From assembly GCA_052093225.1 (NCBI GenBank), contig JBQDDG010000002.1, positions 1 through 64,000 of the forward strand: 64,000 nt of DNA, given 5' to 3'. The translations under genes were made by a program, and so were the position numbers. Positions 16,526-23,958 of the stretch are shown one piece after another. Source of the stretch: JB111 sp052093225. Its GTDB lineage: Bacteria > Actinomycetota > Actinomycetes > Actinomycetales > Actinomycetaceae. Within the stretch, counting starts at the first letter, position 1, and each line of letters opens with the position of its first letter. The notes under the pieces are model-generated. The model had not been told where the DNA came from. It made no database searches and saw only the letters and a program-made list of their open reading frames with translations.

Positions 16526-17980
16526 TCAGCCCTTCATGCCGATGCCCACGTACTTCGTCTCGAGGAACTCGTCGATGCCGGTGAGCCCGCCCTCGCGGCC
16601 GAGCCCCGACTCCTTGATCCCGCCGAAGGGCGCCGCCGGGTTGGAGATCACGCCCTGGTTGAGGCCGACCATCCCGGTCTCCAGCGCCTCGCTGACCCGC
16701 AGGGACCGCGTGAGGTCGCGGGTGTAGACGTAGGAGATGAGGCCGAACGGGGTGTCGTTCGCCATCGCCACGGCCTCCTCCTCGGTCTCGAAGGGCGTGA
16801 TCGCCGCGACGGGCCCGAAGATCTCGGTGCTCGCCATCTCCGCGTCGGCGGGGACGCCCGTGAGGAGGGTCGCCGGGTAGAAGTGGCCCGCCCGGTCCTC
16901 CGGCCGCCCGCCGATCCGCACCTGCGCACCCCGGCCGACGGCGTCGCGCACGAGCCGGTCGACCTTGTCGACCGCGCCCTGGTCCACCAAGGGACCGACG
17001 ACGACGCCGTCCTCGATGCCCCGCCCGAGCGGCAGCTCACCCATCCGCGCGGTGAGCCGCTCGGCGAACGCCTCAGCGACGCCCCGCTGGACGAGGATCC
17101 GGTTCGCGGCGGTGCAGGCCTGGCCGATGTTGCGCATCTTGGCCTGCACGGCGCCGTCGACGGCGGCATCGAGGTCTGCGTCGTCGAAGACGAGGAACGG
17201 GGCGTTGCCGCCGAGTTCCATCGACGTGCGCATGACGGTGGCCGCCGCCTGTTCGAGCAGCTTCTTGCCCACGGGCGTGGACCCGGTGAAGGACAGCTTG
17301 CGCGAGCGGGGGTCGGCGATGAGCGGCCCCATGGTCTCGCCCGCCCGGCTCGTGGTGACGACGTTGACGACGCCGTCGGGCAGCCCGGCGCGGACGAGGA
17401 TGTCCGCAAGGGCGAGGGTGGACAGCGGCGTGAGGGCCGCAGGTTTGATGACGCACGTGCACCCGGCGGCGAGGGCGGGCCCGATCTTGCGGGTGCCCAT
17501 GGCCATCGGGAAGTTCCACGGCGTGATGAGGATGCTCGGTCCCACCGGCTGGCGGCTGACGAGGAACCGTGCGCCACCCGCCGGCGCGGTCATGTAGCCG
17601 CCGTCGATGCGCACGGCCTCCTCCGCGAACCAGCGGAAGAACTCGGCGGCGTAGGCGATCTCGCCGCGCGACTCCGCGAGCGGCTTGCCCATCTCGAGGG
17701 TCATGACGAGCGCGAGCCGCTCGGTCTCCTCGATGAGCAGGTCCCGCGCGCGGGACAGGATCTCGCTGCGTTCCCGCGGCGGCGTGGCCGCCCAGGCCGG
17801 TTGCGCGTCGGCCGCGGCGTCGAGCGCGCGCATCGCCTCGCCGGGGTCCGCATCCCCCACCTCGCACAGCACCTCGCCGGTGGACGGGTCCTCCACCGGC
17901 ATCGTCCGCGCTGCGCGCTGCCACCGACCGCCGATGAACAGGTCCTTCGGGACCGTCGCGATCGCTTCGCTCTCCTGCAT
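16526..17980 (-). CDS. gabD: NAD(P)-dependent succinate-semialdehyde dehydrogenase-like ALDH
   Basis: An aldehyde dehydrogenase that probably oxidises a semialdehyde to the carboxylate, classically succinic semialdehyde from GABA. The 484-residue product has cofactor/oxyanion motif ITPWNFPMAMGTRK, catalytic Glu in MELGGNAPF (~residue 255), Cys in NIGQACTAANRI (~288), and the C-terminal GLNQGVISNPAAPFGGIKESG typical of GabD. ATG 17980 is chosen because GGGAGG lies 6 nt upstream and the family starts about there. It is divergent from gabT across a 73-bp spacer carrying the ATTGTCGACAAT palindrome, so both genes probably answer to the GntR protein encoded 6 kb away. The true substrate could be another short semialdehyde. 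Confidence 0.88.
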   Translation of the reverse strand: MQESEAIATVPKDLFIGGRWQRAARTMPVEDPSTGEVLCEVGDADPGEAMRALDAAADAQPAWAATPPRERSEILSRARDLLIEETERLALVMTLEMGKPLAESRGEIAYAAEFFRWFAEEAVRIDGGYMTAPAGGARFLVSRQPVGPSILITPWNFPMAMGTRKIGPALAAGCTCVIKPAALTPLSTLALADILVRAGLPDGVVNVVTTSRAGETMGPLIADPRSRKLSFTGSTPVGKKLLEQAAATVMRTSMELGGNAPFLVFDDADLDAAVDGAVQAKMRNIGQACTAANRILVQRGVAEAFAERLTARMGELPLGRGIEDGVVVGPLVDQGAVDKVDRLVRDAVGRGAQVRIGGRPEDRAGHFYPATLLTGVPADAEMASTEIFGPVAAITPFETEEEAVAMANDTPFGLISYVYTRDLTRSLRVSEALETGMVGLNQGVISNPAAPFGGIKESGLGREGGLTGIDEFLETKYVGIGMKG

Positions 17981-18014
17981 GTCCGCCTCCCTTGCCGTCG
18001 TCGCCAGCGTAGTA

Positions 18015-18036
18015 GTATTGTCGACAATCAGACAAC
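18015..18036. promoter_or_regulatory. Predicted GntR operator 1 in the gabD-gabT spacer
   Basis: ATTGTCGACAATCAGACAAC at 18017-18036 contains a perfect 12-bp palindrome, ATTGTCGACAAT (18017-18028), followed by a partial third half-site CAGACAA. The same 20-mer pattern recurs at 22273-22292 with only four differences. It lies between divergent start codons, where it could block both promoters. Confidence 0.7.
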
Positions 18037-18053
18037 CACTACGGGAGGTCTCG

Positions 18054-19295
18054 ATGACGACGCTGTCCCCCAGGCTCCTCCAGGCGACCCCGGTCACCGT
18101 CGACCACGCGCGCGGCAGCGAGGTGTTCGACGTCGACGGTCGCCGCTACCTCGACTTCACCGCCGGCATCGGCGTGGTGAGCACCGGCCACTGCCACCCC
18201 AAGGTGGTGGCCGCCGCCCAGGAACAGGTCGGCAGGCTGATCCACGGGCAGTACACGACCGTCATGCACGGCCCCCTCCTCGAGCTCACCGAGCGCCTCG
18301 CCGGGGTCCTGCCCGCGGACCTGGACTCGCTCTTCTACGTCAACTCGGGCAGCGAGGCCGTCGAGGCCGCCCTGCGGCTCGCGCGCCAGGCCACCGGCCG
18401 CCCGAACGTCCTCGTCTTCCACGGCGGCTTCCACGGCCGGACGGTCGCGACGGCGTCGATGACCACCTCCGGCACCCGGTTCTCCGCCGGCTTCAGCCCG
18501 CTCATGGGCGGCGTCCACGTGGCGCCGTTCCCCACCGCGTACCGGTACGGCTGGAGCGAGGAGGAGGCCACGGACTTCGCGCTGCGGGAGCTGGACTACC
18601 TGTTCGCCACCGTCACCTCGCCGGCCGAGGTGGCCGCGTTCGTCGTCGAGCCGGTGCTCGGCGAGGGCGGGTACGTCCCCGGCAACACGCGGTTCTTCCA
18701 GGGGCTGCGCGAGCGCGCCGACGAGCACGGGATCCTGCTGGTGATGGACGAGATCCAGACCGGGTTCGGCCGCACGGGACGGATGTTCGGGCACGAGCAC
18801 TTCGACGTCCGCCCCGACGTCGTGACGATCGCCAAGGGCATCGCGTCGGGCTTCCCGCTCTCCGGCATCGCCGCGAGCGCCGAGCTCATGGGCAAGGCGT
18901 GGCCGGGCTCGCAGGGCGGCACCTACGGCGGCAACGCCGTCGCCTGCGCCGCGGCGGTCGCCACGCTCGGCGTCATCGAGGAGGAGGGGCTCGTCGCCAA
19001 CGCGGCCGCACGGGGCACGCAGCTGCTCGACGGCGCACGCCGGGCCGCGACCGACGCCGTCGGGGACGTGCGCGGGCTCGGCCTCATGGTCGGCAGCGAG
19101 TTCACCGACGCGGACGGGCGGCCGGACAACGTCCGCGCGCAGGCGGCGCAGAAGGAGGCCGCCCGGCGCGGCCTGCTCATGCTCACCTGCGGGGCGCACA
19201 TGAACGTGGTGCGGATGATCCCGCCGCTGGTGGTCACGGCCGACGAGATCGACGAGGGCCTCTCCGTCTGGGCCGACGTCCTCGCCTCCGTCTGA
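18054..19295 (+). CDS. gabT: Class III pyridoxal-phosphate aminotransferase, 4-aminobutyrate aminotransferase-like
   Basis: This enzyme transfers the terminal amino group of an omega-amino acid (GABA in the type enzyme) to 2-oxoglutarate or pyruvate, giving a semialdehyde that the divergent gabD product could oxidise. In its 413 residues are FTAGIGVVSTGHCHPKVV, FYVNSGSEAVEAALRLAR (phosphate cup), VFHGGFHGRTVATASMTTSG, LLVMDEIQTGFGRTGRMF (cofactor Asp) and VTIAKGIASGFPLSGI with the PLP-binding Lys (~residue 263). ATG 18054 has GGGAGG 6-7 nt upstream. A DUF3830 gene follows 77 bp downstream on the same strand. Class III aminotransferases vary in substrate, so GABA is the family default rather than demonstrated. 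Confidence 0.88.
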   Translation: MTTLSPRLLQATPVTVDHARGSEVFDVDGRRYLDFTAGIGVVSTGHCHPKVVAAAQEQVGRLIHGQYTTVMHGPLLELTERLAGVLPADLDSLFYVNSGSEAVEAALRLARQATGRPNVLVFHGGFHGRTVATASMTTSGTRFSAGFSPLMGGVHVAPFPTAYRYGWSEEEATDFALRELDYLFATVTSPAEVAAFVVEPVLGEGGYVPGNTRFFQGLRERADEHGILLVMDEIQTGFGRTGRMFGHEHFDVRPDVVTIAKGIASGFPLSGIAASAELMGKAWPGSQGGTYGGNAVACAAAVATLGVIEEEGLVANAAARGTQLLDGARRAATDAVGDVRGLGLMVGSEFTDADGRPDNVRAQAAQKEAARRGLLMLTCGAHMNVVRMIPPLVVTADEIDEGLSVWADVLASV

Positions 19296-19372
19296 CCGCA
19301 CCCACCGACCAGCTCGGGAACCGACCCGCCCGAGCACCTATCAGCCCGATCAGCGACCGGCCGGAGGACCAC

Positions 19373-19873
19373 GTGGCCCGCTACGTCACCGTCACCCTCA
19401 CCACGCGCGGGGTCTCCTGCCGGGCACGCCTGCTCGACGACGAGGCGCCGCTGACCTGCGAGGCCGTCTGGCGGGCGCTGCCGCGGACCGGGGACGCCTT
19501 CCACGCGAAGTTCGCGCGCAACGAGGTCTACACGCTCCTCCCCCGCATCGAGGCCGCCCCTCGACGCGAGAACCCCACCGTCACGCCGATCCCGGGCGAC
19601 CTGTGCCTCTTCGACTTCGAGCCGTGGGAGATCGGCAACCCCGCCTACGGCTACGAGGCGGGCTCGGCCGCGCACGCGGCCCAGGGCGCGACCGACCTCG
19701 CGATCTTCTACGACCGCAACAACCTCCTGCTCAACGGCGACGTCGGATGGGTACCGGGCAACGTGTTCGGCACGGTCGTCGAGGGTCTCGCGGCGATGGC
19801 GGAGGCGTGCCAGGACCTGTGGCGCCACGGCTTCGCGGGCGAGCAGCTGAGCTTCACGCGCGACGAGGCCTGA
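19373..19873 (+). CDS. DUF3830 family protein
   Basis: The 166-residue product belongs to the uncharacterised DUF3830 family: CEAVWRALPRTGDAFHAKFARN, then NPTVTPIPGDLCLFDFEP, then LAIFYDRNNLLLNGDVGW and PGNVFGTVVEGL, all family blocks. As I recall, a structural-genomics member has a cyclophilin-like fold; no activity is established. There is no signal peptide or membrane segment, so it should be cytoplasmic. GTG at 19373 is supported by GGAGG about 8 nt upstream. It follows gabT on the same strand and ends just before the convergent amidase, and it falls under the same predicted GntR control. Members of the family tend to occur beside amidases and racemase/isomerase genes in catabolic clusters (from memory), suggesting an enzyme of that unknown pathway. 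Confidence 0.85.
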   Translation: MARYVTVTLTTRGVSCRARLLDDEAPLTCEAVWRALPRTGDAFHAKFARNEVYTLLPRIEAAPRRENPTVTPIPGDLCLFDFEPWEIGNPAYGYEAGSAAHAAQGATDLAIFYDRNNLLLNGDVGWVPGNVFGTVVEGLAAMAEACQDLWRHGFAGEQLSFTRDEA

Positions 19874-19897
19874 CCTCTCCGCCGCGAGCGCCGCGAC

Positions 19898-21265
19898 CTA
19901 CGCGAGCACCTGCTCGACGAACCGGGCGGCGGCCAGCACGAGGTCGTCGGAGTGCCGCGGCCCCACGATCTGCAGGCCGACGGGGAGCCCCGCCGCCGTC
20001 CGTCCGGCCGGGATGCTGATCGCCGGCTGCTGCGAGAGGTTGAAGGGGAAGCTGAACGACGCCCACTGCGGCCAGCGCTCCATGCCCGAGCCCGGCGGCA
20101 CGTCGTGGCCGGCCTCGAACGGCGGGATCCCGACGGTGGGGGTGAGCAGGAGGTTGTGCCGCTCGTGGAAGGTCCCCATGCGGATCCCGAGCTCGGCGGC
20201 CACCGCCCGCGCCTGCAGGTACTCCACGGCCGTGAACGTCTCGCCGAGGTCCCACACGCGCCCGAGCCCGGGATCGACGGTCTCGCGGGAGCCCGGCATG
20301 GAGCGCAGCAGCGTGGCCGCGCCGCTCGCCCACAGCAGCTCGAAGGCCTCGATCGGGTCCTCGAACCCCGGGTCCTCGGCGTCGACGTGCAGCCCCGCAG
20401 CATCGATGCGGGCGACGGCCTCGTCGACGACCCGGCCCACCTCGGGATCGACGGCGACGTACCCGAGGTCCCGGGAGTAGGCGACGTGCATGCCCGCGAC
20501 GTCGCGGCCGAGCGCTCCGCGGAACGTGCCCCGCGGCGGCGCGAGCTGGGTCGGGTCGCGGTGGTCGGGCAGGGCGAGGATGTCCATGAGCAGGGCGGCG
20601 TCCTCGACGGTCGTCGTCATCGGGCCGGCGTGGGCGAGCGGTCCGAACGGGCTCGCGGGGAACATCGGCACCCGGCCGTGGGTGGGCTTGAAGCCGACGG
20701 TGCCGGTGAACGCGGCGGGGATGCGGATGCTGCCTCCGCCGTCGGTGCCGACGGCGCACGGACCCATCCCGGCCGCGACGGCCGCCGAGGCCCCGCCCGA
20801 GGAGCCGCCGGGCGTGAGTGCCGGGTCGACCGGGTTGCGGGTGACGCCCGTGAGCGGGCTGTCGGTGACGGCCTTCCAGGCGAGCTCCGGCGTCGTCGTC
20901 TTCCCGACGAAGACCATGCCGTCGGCGCGCAGCCGTGCGCTCACCGGGGCGTCGACCTCCCAGGGCTGGTCCGGATCGACCGCTCGCGAGCCGCGCAGGG
21001 TGGGCCAGCCCTTGGTGAGGAAGATGTCCTTGATCGAGACGGGCACGCCGTCCAGCAGACCGGACGCGTGGCCGGCGACCCACCGCTCCTCGGACCGCCT
21101 CGCCTGCGCCAGAGCGCCCTCACGGTCGACGAGACAGAAGGCCCCGAGCTCGCCGTCGGCCTCCTCGATACGGTCGAGGACCGCCGTCGTCGCCTCGACG
21201 GGCGAGAGCTCGCCGGCGGCGTAGGCGGCCACCAGCCGGGCGGCGCTCATCTCGGTGGGGTTCAT
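19898..21265 (-). CDS. Amidase signature family hydrolase
   Basis: Amidase-signature enzymes hydrolyse carboxamides with a Ser-cisSer-Lys triad. In this 455-residue protein the Lys is in GVPVSIKDIFLTKGW (~residue 80), the cis-Ser region is LTPGGSSGGASAAVAAGM (~155) and the nucleophilic Ser is in GTDGGGSIRIPAAF (~178). C-terminal PFNLSQQPAISIPAG and GLPVGLQIVG are also typical. No signal peptide is present, so the substrate is cytoplasmic. It begins MNPTEMSAARLVAAY, and the ATG at 21265 overlaps the dehydrogenase stop as ATGA, making it the second gene of a minus-strand operon behind operator 2. It lacks GatB/GatC partners, so it is a free catabolic amidase rather than GatA. Confidence 0.9.
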   Translation of the reverse strand: MNPTEMSAARLVAAYAAGELSPVEATTAVLDRIEEADGELGAFCLVDREGALAQARRSEERWVAGHASGLLDGVPVSIKDIFLTKGWPTLRGSRAVDPDQPWEVDAPVSARLRADGMVFVGKTTTPELAWKAVTDSPLTGVTRNPVDPALTPGGSSGGASAAVAAGMGPCAVGTDGGGSIRIPAAFTGTVGFKPTHGRVPMFPASPFGPLAHAGPMTTTVEDAALLMDILALPDHRDPTQLAPPRGTFRGALGRDVAGMHVAYSRDLGYVAVDPEVGRVVDEAVARIDAAGLHVDAEDPGFEDPIEAFELLWASGAATLLRSMPGSRETVDPGLGRVWDLGETFTAVEYLQARAVAAELGIRMGTFHERHNLLLTPTVGIPPFEAGHDVPPGSGMERWPQWASFSFPFNLSQQPAISIPAGRTAAGLPVGLQIVGPRHSDDLVLAAARFVEQVLA

Positions 21266-22245
21266 CCTCGGCTCCCTGCGGTCGGCACGTATCCCAGGTC
21301 CTTGTCGACGACGTTGCGCAGCTCCTCGCCGCCGGTCCACCTGCGGTAGTTGTCGGCGAACAGATCGGTGAGGGCCTCCCGCCAGCCGTGGAAGTCGCCG
21401 GCGTTGTGCGGGGTGACGACGGCGCCCGGCAGGTCCCAGAGCGGGTGCCCGGGCGGCAGCGGTTCCGGGTCGACGACGTCGAGCGCGGCCCCGGCGATGC
21501 TCCCCTCGCGCAGGGCCGCCACCAGGTCGTCCGTGCGCACGAGCTCGCCGCGCCCCACGTTGATCAGTCGCGCGCGGGTCGGCATCGCGGCGAACGCGGC
21601 GGCGTCGAACATGCCGTGCGTCTGGTCGGTGAGCGGCGCGACGGCCACCACCCAGTCCGCGCGGGCGAGGGCGGCGTGCAGCTGGTCGGGGCCGGTGACC
21701 TCGCCGAGGTCCGGGTCCCCCGAGCGCGCCCGGCGGCCCGAACCGGCCACCTCGATCCCGGCCGCCCGCAGCAGCCGCGCGGTGGCCCGACCGATCGGCC
21801 CGGTGCCGACGACGAGCGCCCGCGTGCCGGCGATGCGCTCGGACTCGCGGTGCAGCCACCGGTGGTCCTGCTGCAGCCGCAGCGAGCCGGTGAGGTCCTT
21901 GGCGAAGGAGAGGATCTGGGCAAGGACGTACTCCGCGATCGGCTCCTCGTACAGGCCGCGCGAGTTGGTGACGGTGACGTCGCTGCCGCGCACCTCCGGC
22001 GTCATCACCTTGTTGACGCCGGCCGCCGCCACGTGCAGCCAGCGCAGCGAGTCGGCGGCGTGCCACGCCTCGGGCACGGCCGCGGAGTGGAAGTCGTAGG
22101 CGAACAGCACGTCCGCCCCGCTCAGGGCGTCCGCGAGCCCGGCCTCCTCGGTGAACCGGACCTCGGCGTCCGCGGTGACGAGGGCGAGCTGCTCGGCGGG
22201 CGGCACGAGTCCGTCATGGAGCACGACGACGACGGGTGGGCGCAC
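21262..22245 (-). CDS. D-isomer-specific 2-hydroxyacid dehydrogenase
   Basis: A 327-residue NAD(P)-dependent oxidoreductase interconverting a 2-oxoacid and a D-2-hydroxyacid. The Rossmann glycine loop is VVGTGPIGRATARLL (~residue 140). The catalytic Arg is in INVGRGELVRTDDL (~232), Glu in LDVVDPEPLPPGHPL (~261), and His in VVTPHNAGDFHGW (~279). N-terminal VTVTNSRGLYEEPIAEYVL is also a family block. The likely start is GTG 22245 (VRPPVVVVLHDGL), which has no Shine-Dalgarno and sits within the palindrome ACGTTGACAACGT. It heads a two-gene unit with the amidase, divergent from the isomerase genes, under predicted GntR control. The substrate is unknown. Confidence 0.88.
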   Translation of the reverse strand: MRPPVVVVLHDGLVPPAEQLALVTADAEVRFTEEAGLADALSGADVLFAYDFHSAAVPEAWHAADSLRWLHVAAAGVNKVMTPEVRGSDVTVTNSRGLYEEPIAEYVLAQILSFAKDLTGSLRLQQDHRWLHRESERIAGTRALVVGTGPIGRATARLLRAAGIEVAGSGRRARSGDPDLGEVTGPDQLHAALARADWVVAVAPLTDQTHGMFDAAAFAAMPTRARLINVGRGELVRTDDLVAALREGSIAGAALDVVDPEPLPPGHPLWDLPGAVVTPHNAGDFHGWREALTDLFADNYRRWTGGEELRNVVDKDLGYVPTAGSRG

Positions 22246-22256
22246 GTTGACAACGT
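22244..22256. promoter_or_regulatory. Palindrome ACGTTGACAACGT overlapping the dehydrogenase start
   Basis: This 13-bp odd palindrome has 6-bp perfect arms around a central A. It overlaps the GTG codon at 22243-22245 and lies ~17 bp from operator 2. The shared TTGACAA/TTGTCAA core suggests a second site for the same repressor, but this is inferred. Confidence 0.45.
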
Positions 22257-22270
22257 ATGAGCGCACTCCT

Positions 22271-22292
22271 AGATTGTCAACAATCTGGCAAT
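22271..22292. promoter_or_regulatory. Predicted GntR operator 2 in the dehydrogenase-isomerase spacer
   Basis: ATTGTCAACAATCTGGCAAT at 22273-22292 contains the palindrome ATTGT-CA-ACAAT and matches operator 1 at 16 of 20 positions. It lies 30 bp before the first isomerase start, between divergent genes of the cluster that also encodes a GntR/FCD repressor. Confidence 0.72.
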
Positions 22293-22314
22293 CCGTCGTC
22301 CCGGAGGTGGAACA

Positions 22315-23180
22315 GTGGGACTGACCGGCGCCGAGTTCGACGGTCCCCTCCACCAGCGGGGCATCGGCGTCATCGCCCCGTTCGACCTCGCGCTCGAGCG
22401 CGAGCTGTGGCGCTGGGCGCCGCTGGACGTCACGTTCCACCTGGCGCGCACCCCCTACGAACCCGTTCCCGTGAGCCTCGAGATGGCCGAGCTCGTCTCG
22501 AACCACGACCACCTGCAGCGGGCCACCCGCGACGTGCTCGGGGTGGAGCCGGAGGTCATCGCCTACCTGTGCGCGTCGGGCAGCTTCGTGGGCGGCCTCG
22601 CCCAGGAGGCCGAGCTCCGGTCCGCCATCCTCGACGCCGGGGCGCCGGCCGCCGTGACGACGTCGGGTGCGCTCGCCGAGGCCGTCACCGAGCTGGGGCT
22701 GAGCCGGATCTCGATCATGACGCCCTACGACGCCCCGCTCACCGGGCGGCTCGTCGACTTCCTCGGCGAGCTCGGCGTGGAGGTGCTGCGCTCGCACCAC
22801 CTCGGGCTCGGCGGGGGCATCTGGAAGGTCAACTACCGCACGGTCGCCGAGCTCGTGCTGGCGACCGACCTCCCGGACGCGGAGGCCGTGTTCATCTCCT
22901 GCACGAACCTGCCCACCTACGACATCATCAGCCCGCTCGAGCAGCGGCTCGGCAAGCCGGTGCTCACCGCCAACCAGCTCACCGTGTGGGCCGCCCTGGG
23001 GCGGATGGGCCTGCCCATGGTGGGACCCGGCCGGTGGCTGCGCGGGGTGTTCGACGACCCAGGCGATCCCGCGGCCGGCACGAGCGACGACACAGGCGCA
23101 GGCACGAGAGACGACACGGGCGCCGGCACGAGCACCAGCAGCGGCAGAGCCCACATCACAAGAACCCTCACATGCACGTG
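22315..23180 (+). CDS. Maleate cis-trans isomerase/arylmalonate decarboxylase-like protein A, 3' end in gap
   Basis: A member of the Asp/Glu racemase superfamily in the maleate isomerase/arylmalonate decarboxylase branch, whose members use one or two cysteines to isomerise or decarboxylate small dicarboxylates. Both cysteine positions are filled: C86 in YLCASGSFVGG and C196 in VFISCTNLPTYD. GTG 22315 has GGAGG about 7 nt upstream. The conserved fold seems complete by residue ~250; after that the frame reads a repetitive tail (DDTGAGTRDDTGAG) and enters ten Ns at 23181 without a stop. The end is therefore unknown, and the tail may be an assembly artefact or a real low-complexity extension. A paralogue follows directly. 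Confidence 0.78.
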
Positions 23181-23190
23181 NNNNNNNNNN
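23181..23190. other. Assembly gap (ten Ns)
   Basis: Ten undetermined bases interrupt the 3' end of isomerase A. The run is probably a placeholder of arbitrary length. Flanking sequence (repetitive ACGACAC...GGCAC elements at 23080-23150) suggests a repeat that failed to assemble. Confidence 0.98.
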
Positions 23191-23226
23191 CCGTTAACCA
23201 ACAAGCACCAGCACCGAGGAGGCTCC

Positions 23227-23958
23227 GTGACCACGCCGATCGTCGGCATCATCTATCCCGGGCACGCCGCCGAGGACGACTACGAGCTGGCCGCCGAGCT
23301 CCTCGGCGCCCGCTTCCCGCTCGCCCACGTCTACGGCACCGACCTGCACGCGGTCCCCGAGCTCCTCGAGCTCGGGGAGCCACAGCGCCTCGCCGAGGGG
23401 GCGGAGCTCCTGGCGCCCCACCGGCCGGACGCGGTGATGTGGGCCTGCACGTCGGGGAGCTTCGTCCGCGGGCCGGGCGGCGCGCGGCAGCAGGTCGACG
23501 AGCTGGCCCGGGCCTGCGGCGTCCCGGCGTCGAGCACCACCCTCGCCTTCGTCTCGGCCCTGGCCCACCTCGGGCTCCGCCGGGTGGCGGTCGCCGCGTC
23601 CTACCCCGACGACGTCGCGGCCCTGTTCGTCGACCATCTCGCCGCGGCGGGGGTCGAGGTCGTGCGCACGGGCAGCGCCGGGATCGCCACGGCCGCCGAG
23701 GTCGGCCACCTGGCCGCGGACCAGGTCCGCGAGCTCGCCACCTCGATGGACGACCCGGACGCGGAGGCGGTCCTCGTCCCGGACACCGCGATGCGGACGC
23801 TCGCCGAGATCACCGGGCTCGAGTCCGCGCTCGGCAAGCCCGTGCTCACCGCCAACCAGGTGACCGTGTGGGAGGGCCTCAGGCTGGCCGGCGCCGAGCC
23901 CGTGTCCGCCCGGCTCGGGGCCCTGCTCGAGGGGAGGGACCACGATGGCGCTCGGTGA
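23227..23958 (+). CDS. Maleate isomerase/arylmalonate decarboxylase-like protein B, single cysteine
   Basis: A second member of the family, 243 residues, paralogous to the preceding gene: both end in a GKPVLTANQ[LV]TVW block and share the xxCxSGSFVxG loop. The first cysteine is C74 in MWACTSGSFVRG. The second catalytic position, which is Cys in protein A, reads VLVPDTAMRT, an Asp (D186). The chemistry should differ from a two-cysteine maleate isomerase; a decarboxylase, a one-base enzyme or a non-catalytic partner are all possible. GTG 23227 has GAGGAGG 5-6 nt upstream. The gene overlaps the start of gntR by 14 nt, so all three plus-strand genes are coupled. No signal peptide is seen. Confidence 0.8.
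   Translation: MTTPIVGIIYPGHAAEDDYELAAELLGARFPLAHVYGTDLHAVPELLELGEPQRLAEGAELLAPHRPDAVMWACTSGSFVRGPGGARQQVDELARACGVPASSTTLAFVSALAHLGLRRVAVAASYPDDVAALFVDHLAAAGVEVVRTGSAGIATAAEVGHLAADQVRELATSMDDPDAEAVLVPDTAMRTLAEITGLESALGKPVLTANQVTVWEGLRLAGAEPVSARLGALLEGRDHDGAR

Noticed and set aside
16883..19873. A 996-codon plus-strand frame from gabD to DUF3830
   Set aside because: It is a chance join of antisense gabD, an out-of-frame read of gabT and the genuine DUF3830 gene; only 19373-19873 has family similarity and a ribosome site.
22315..23958. A single 547-residue two-domain isomerase
   Set aside because: The frame is continuous only because Ns were read as codons. A strong GAGGAGG ribosome site and GTG at 23227 mark a separate second gene.
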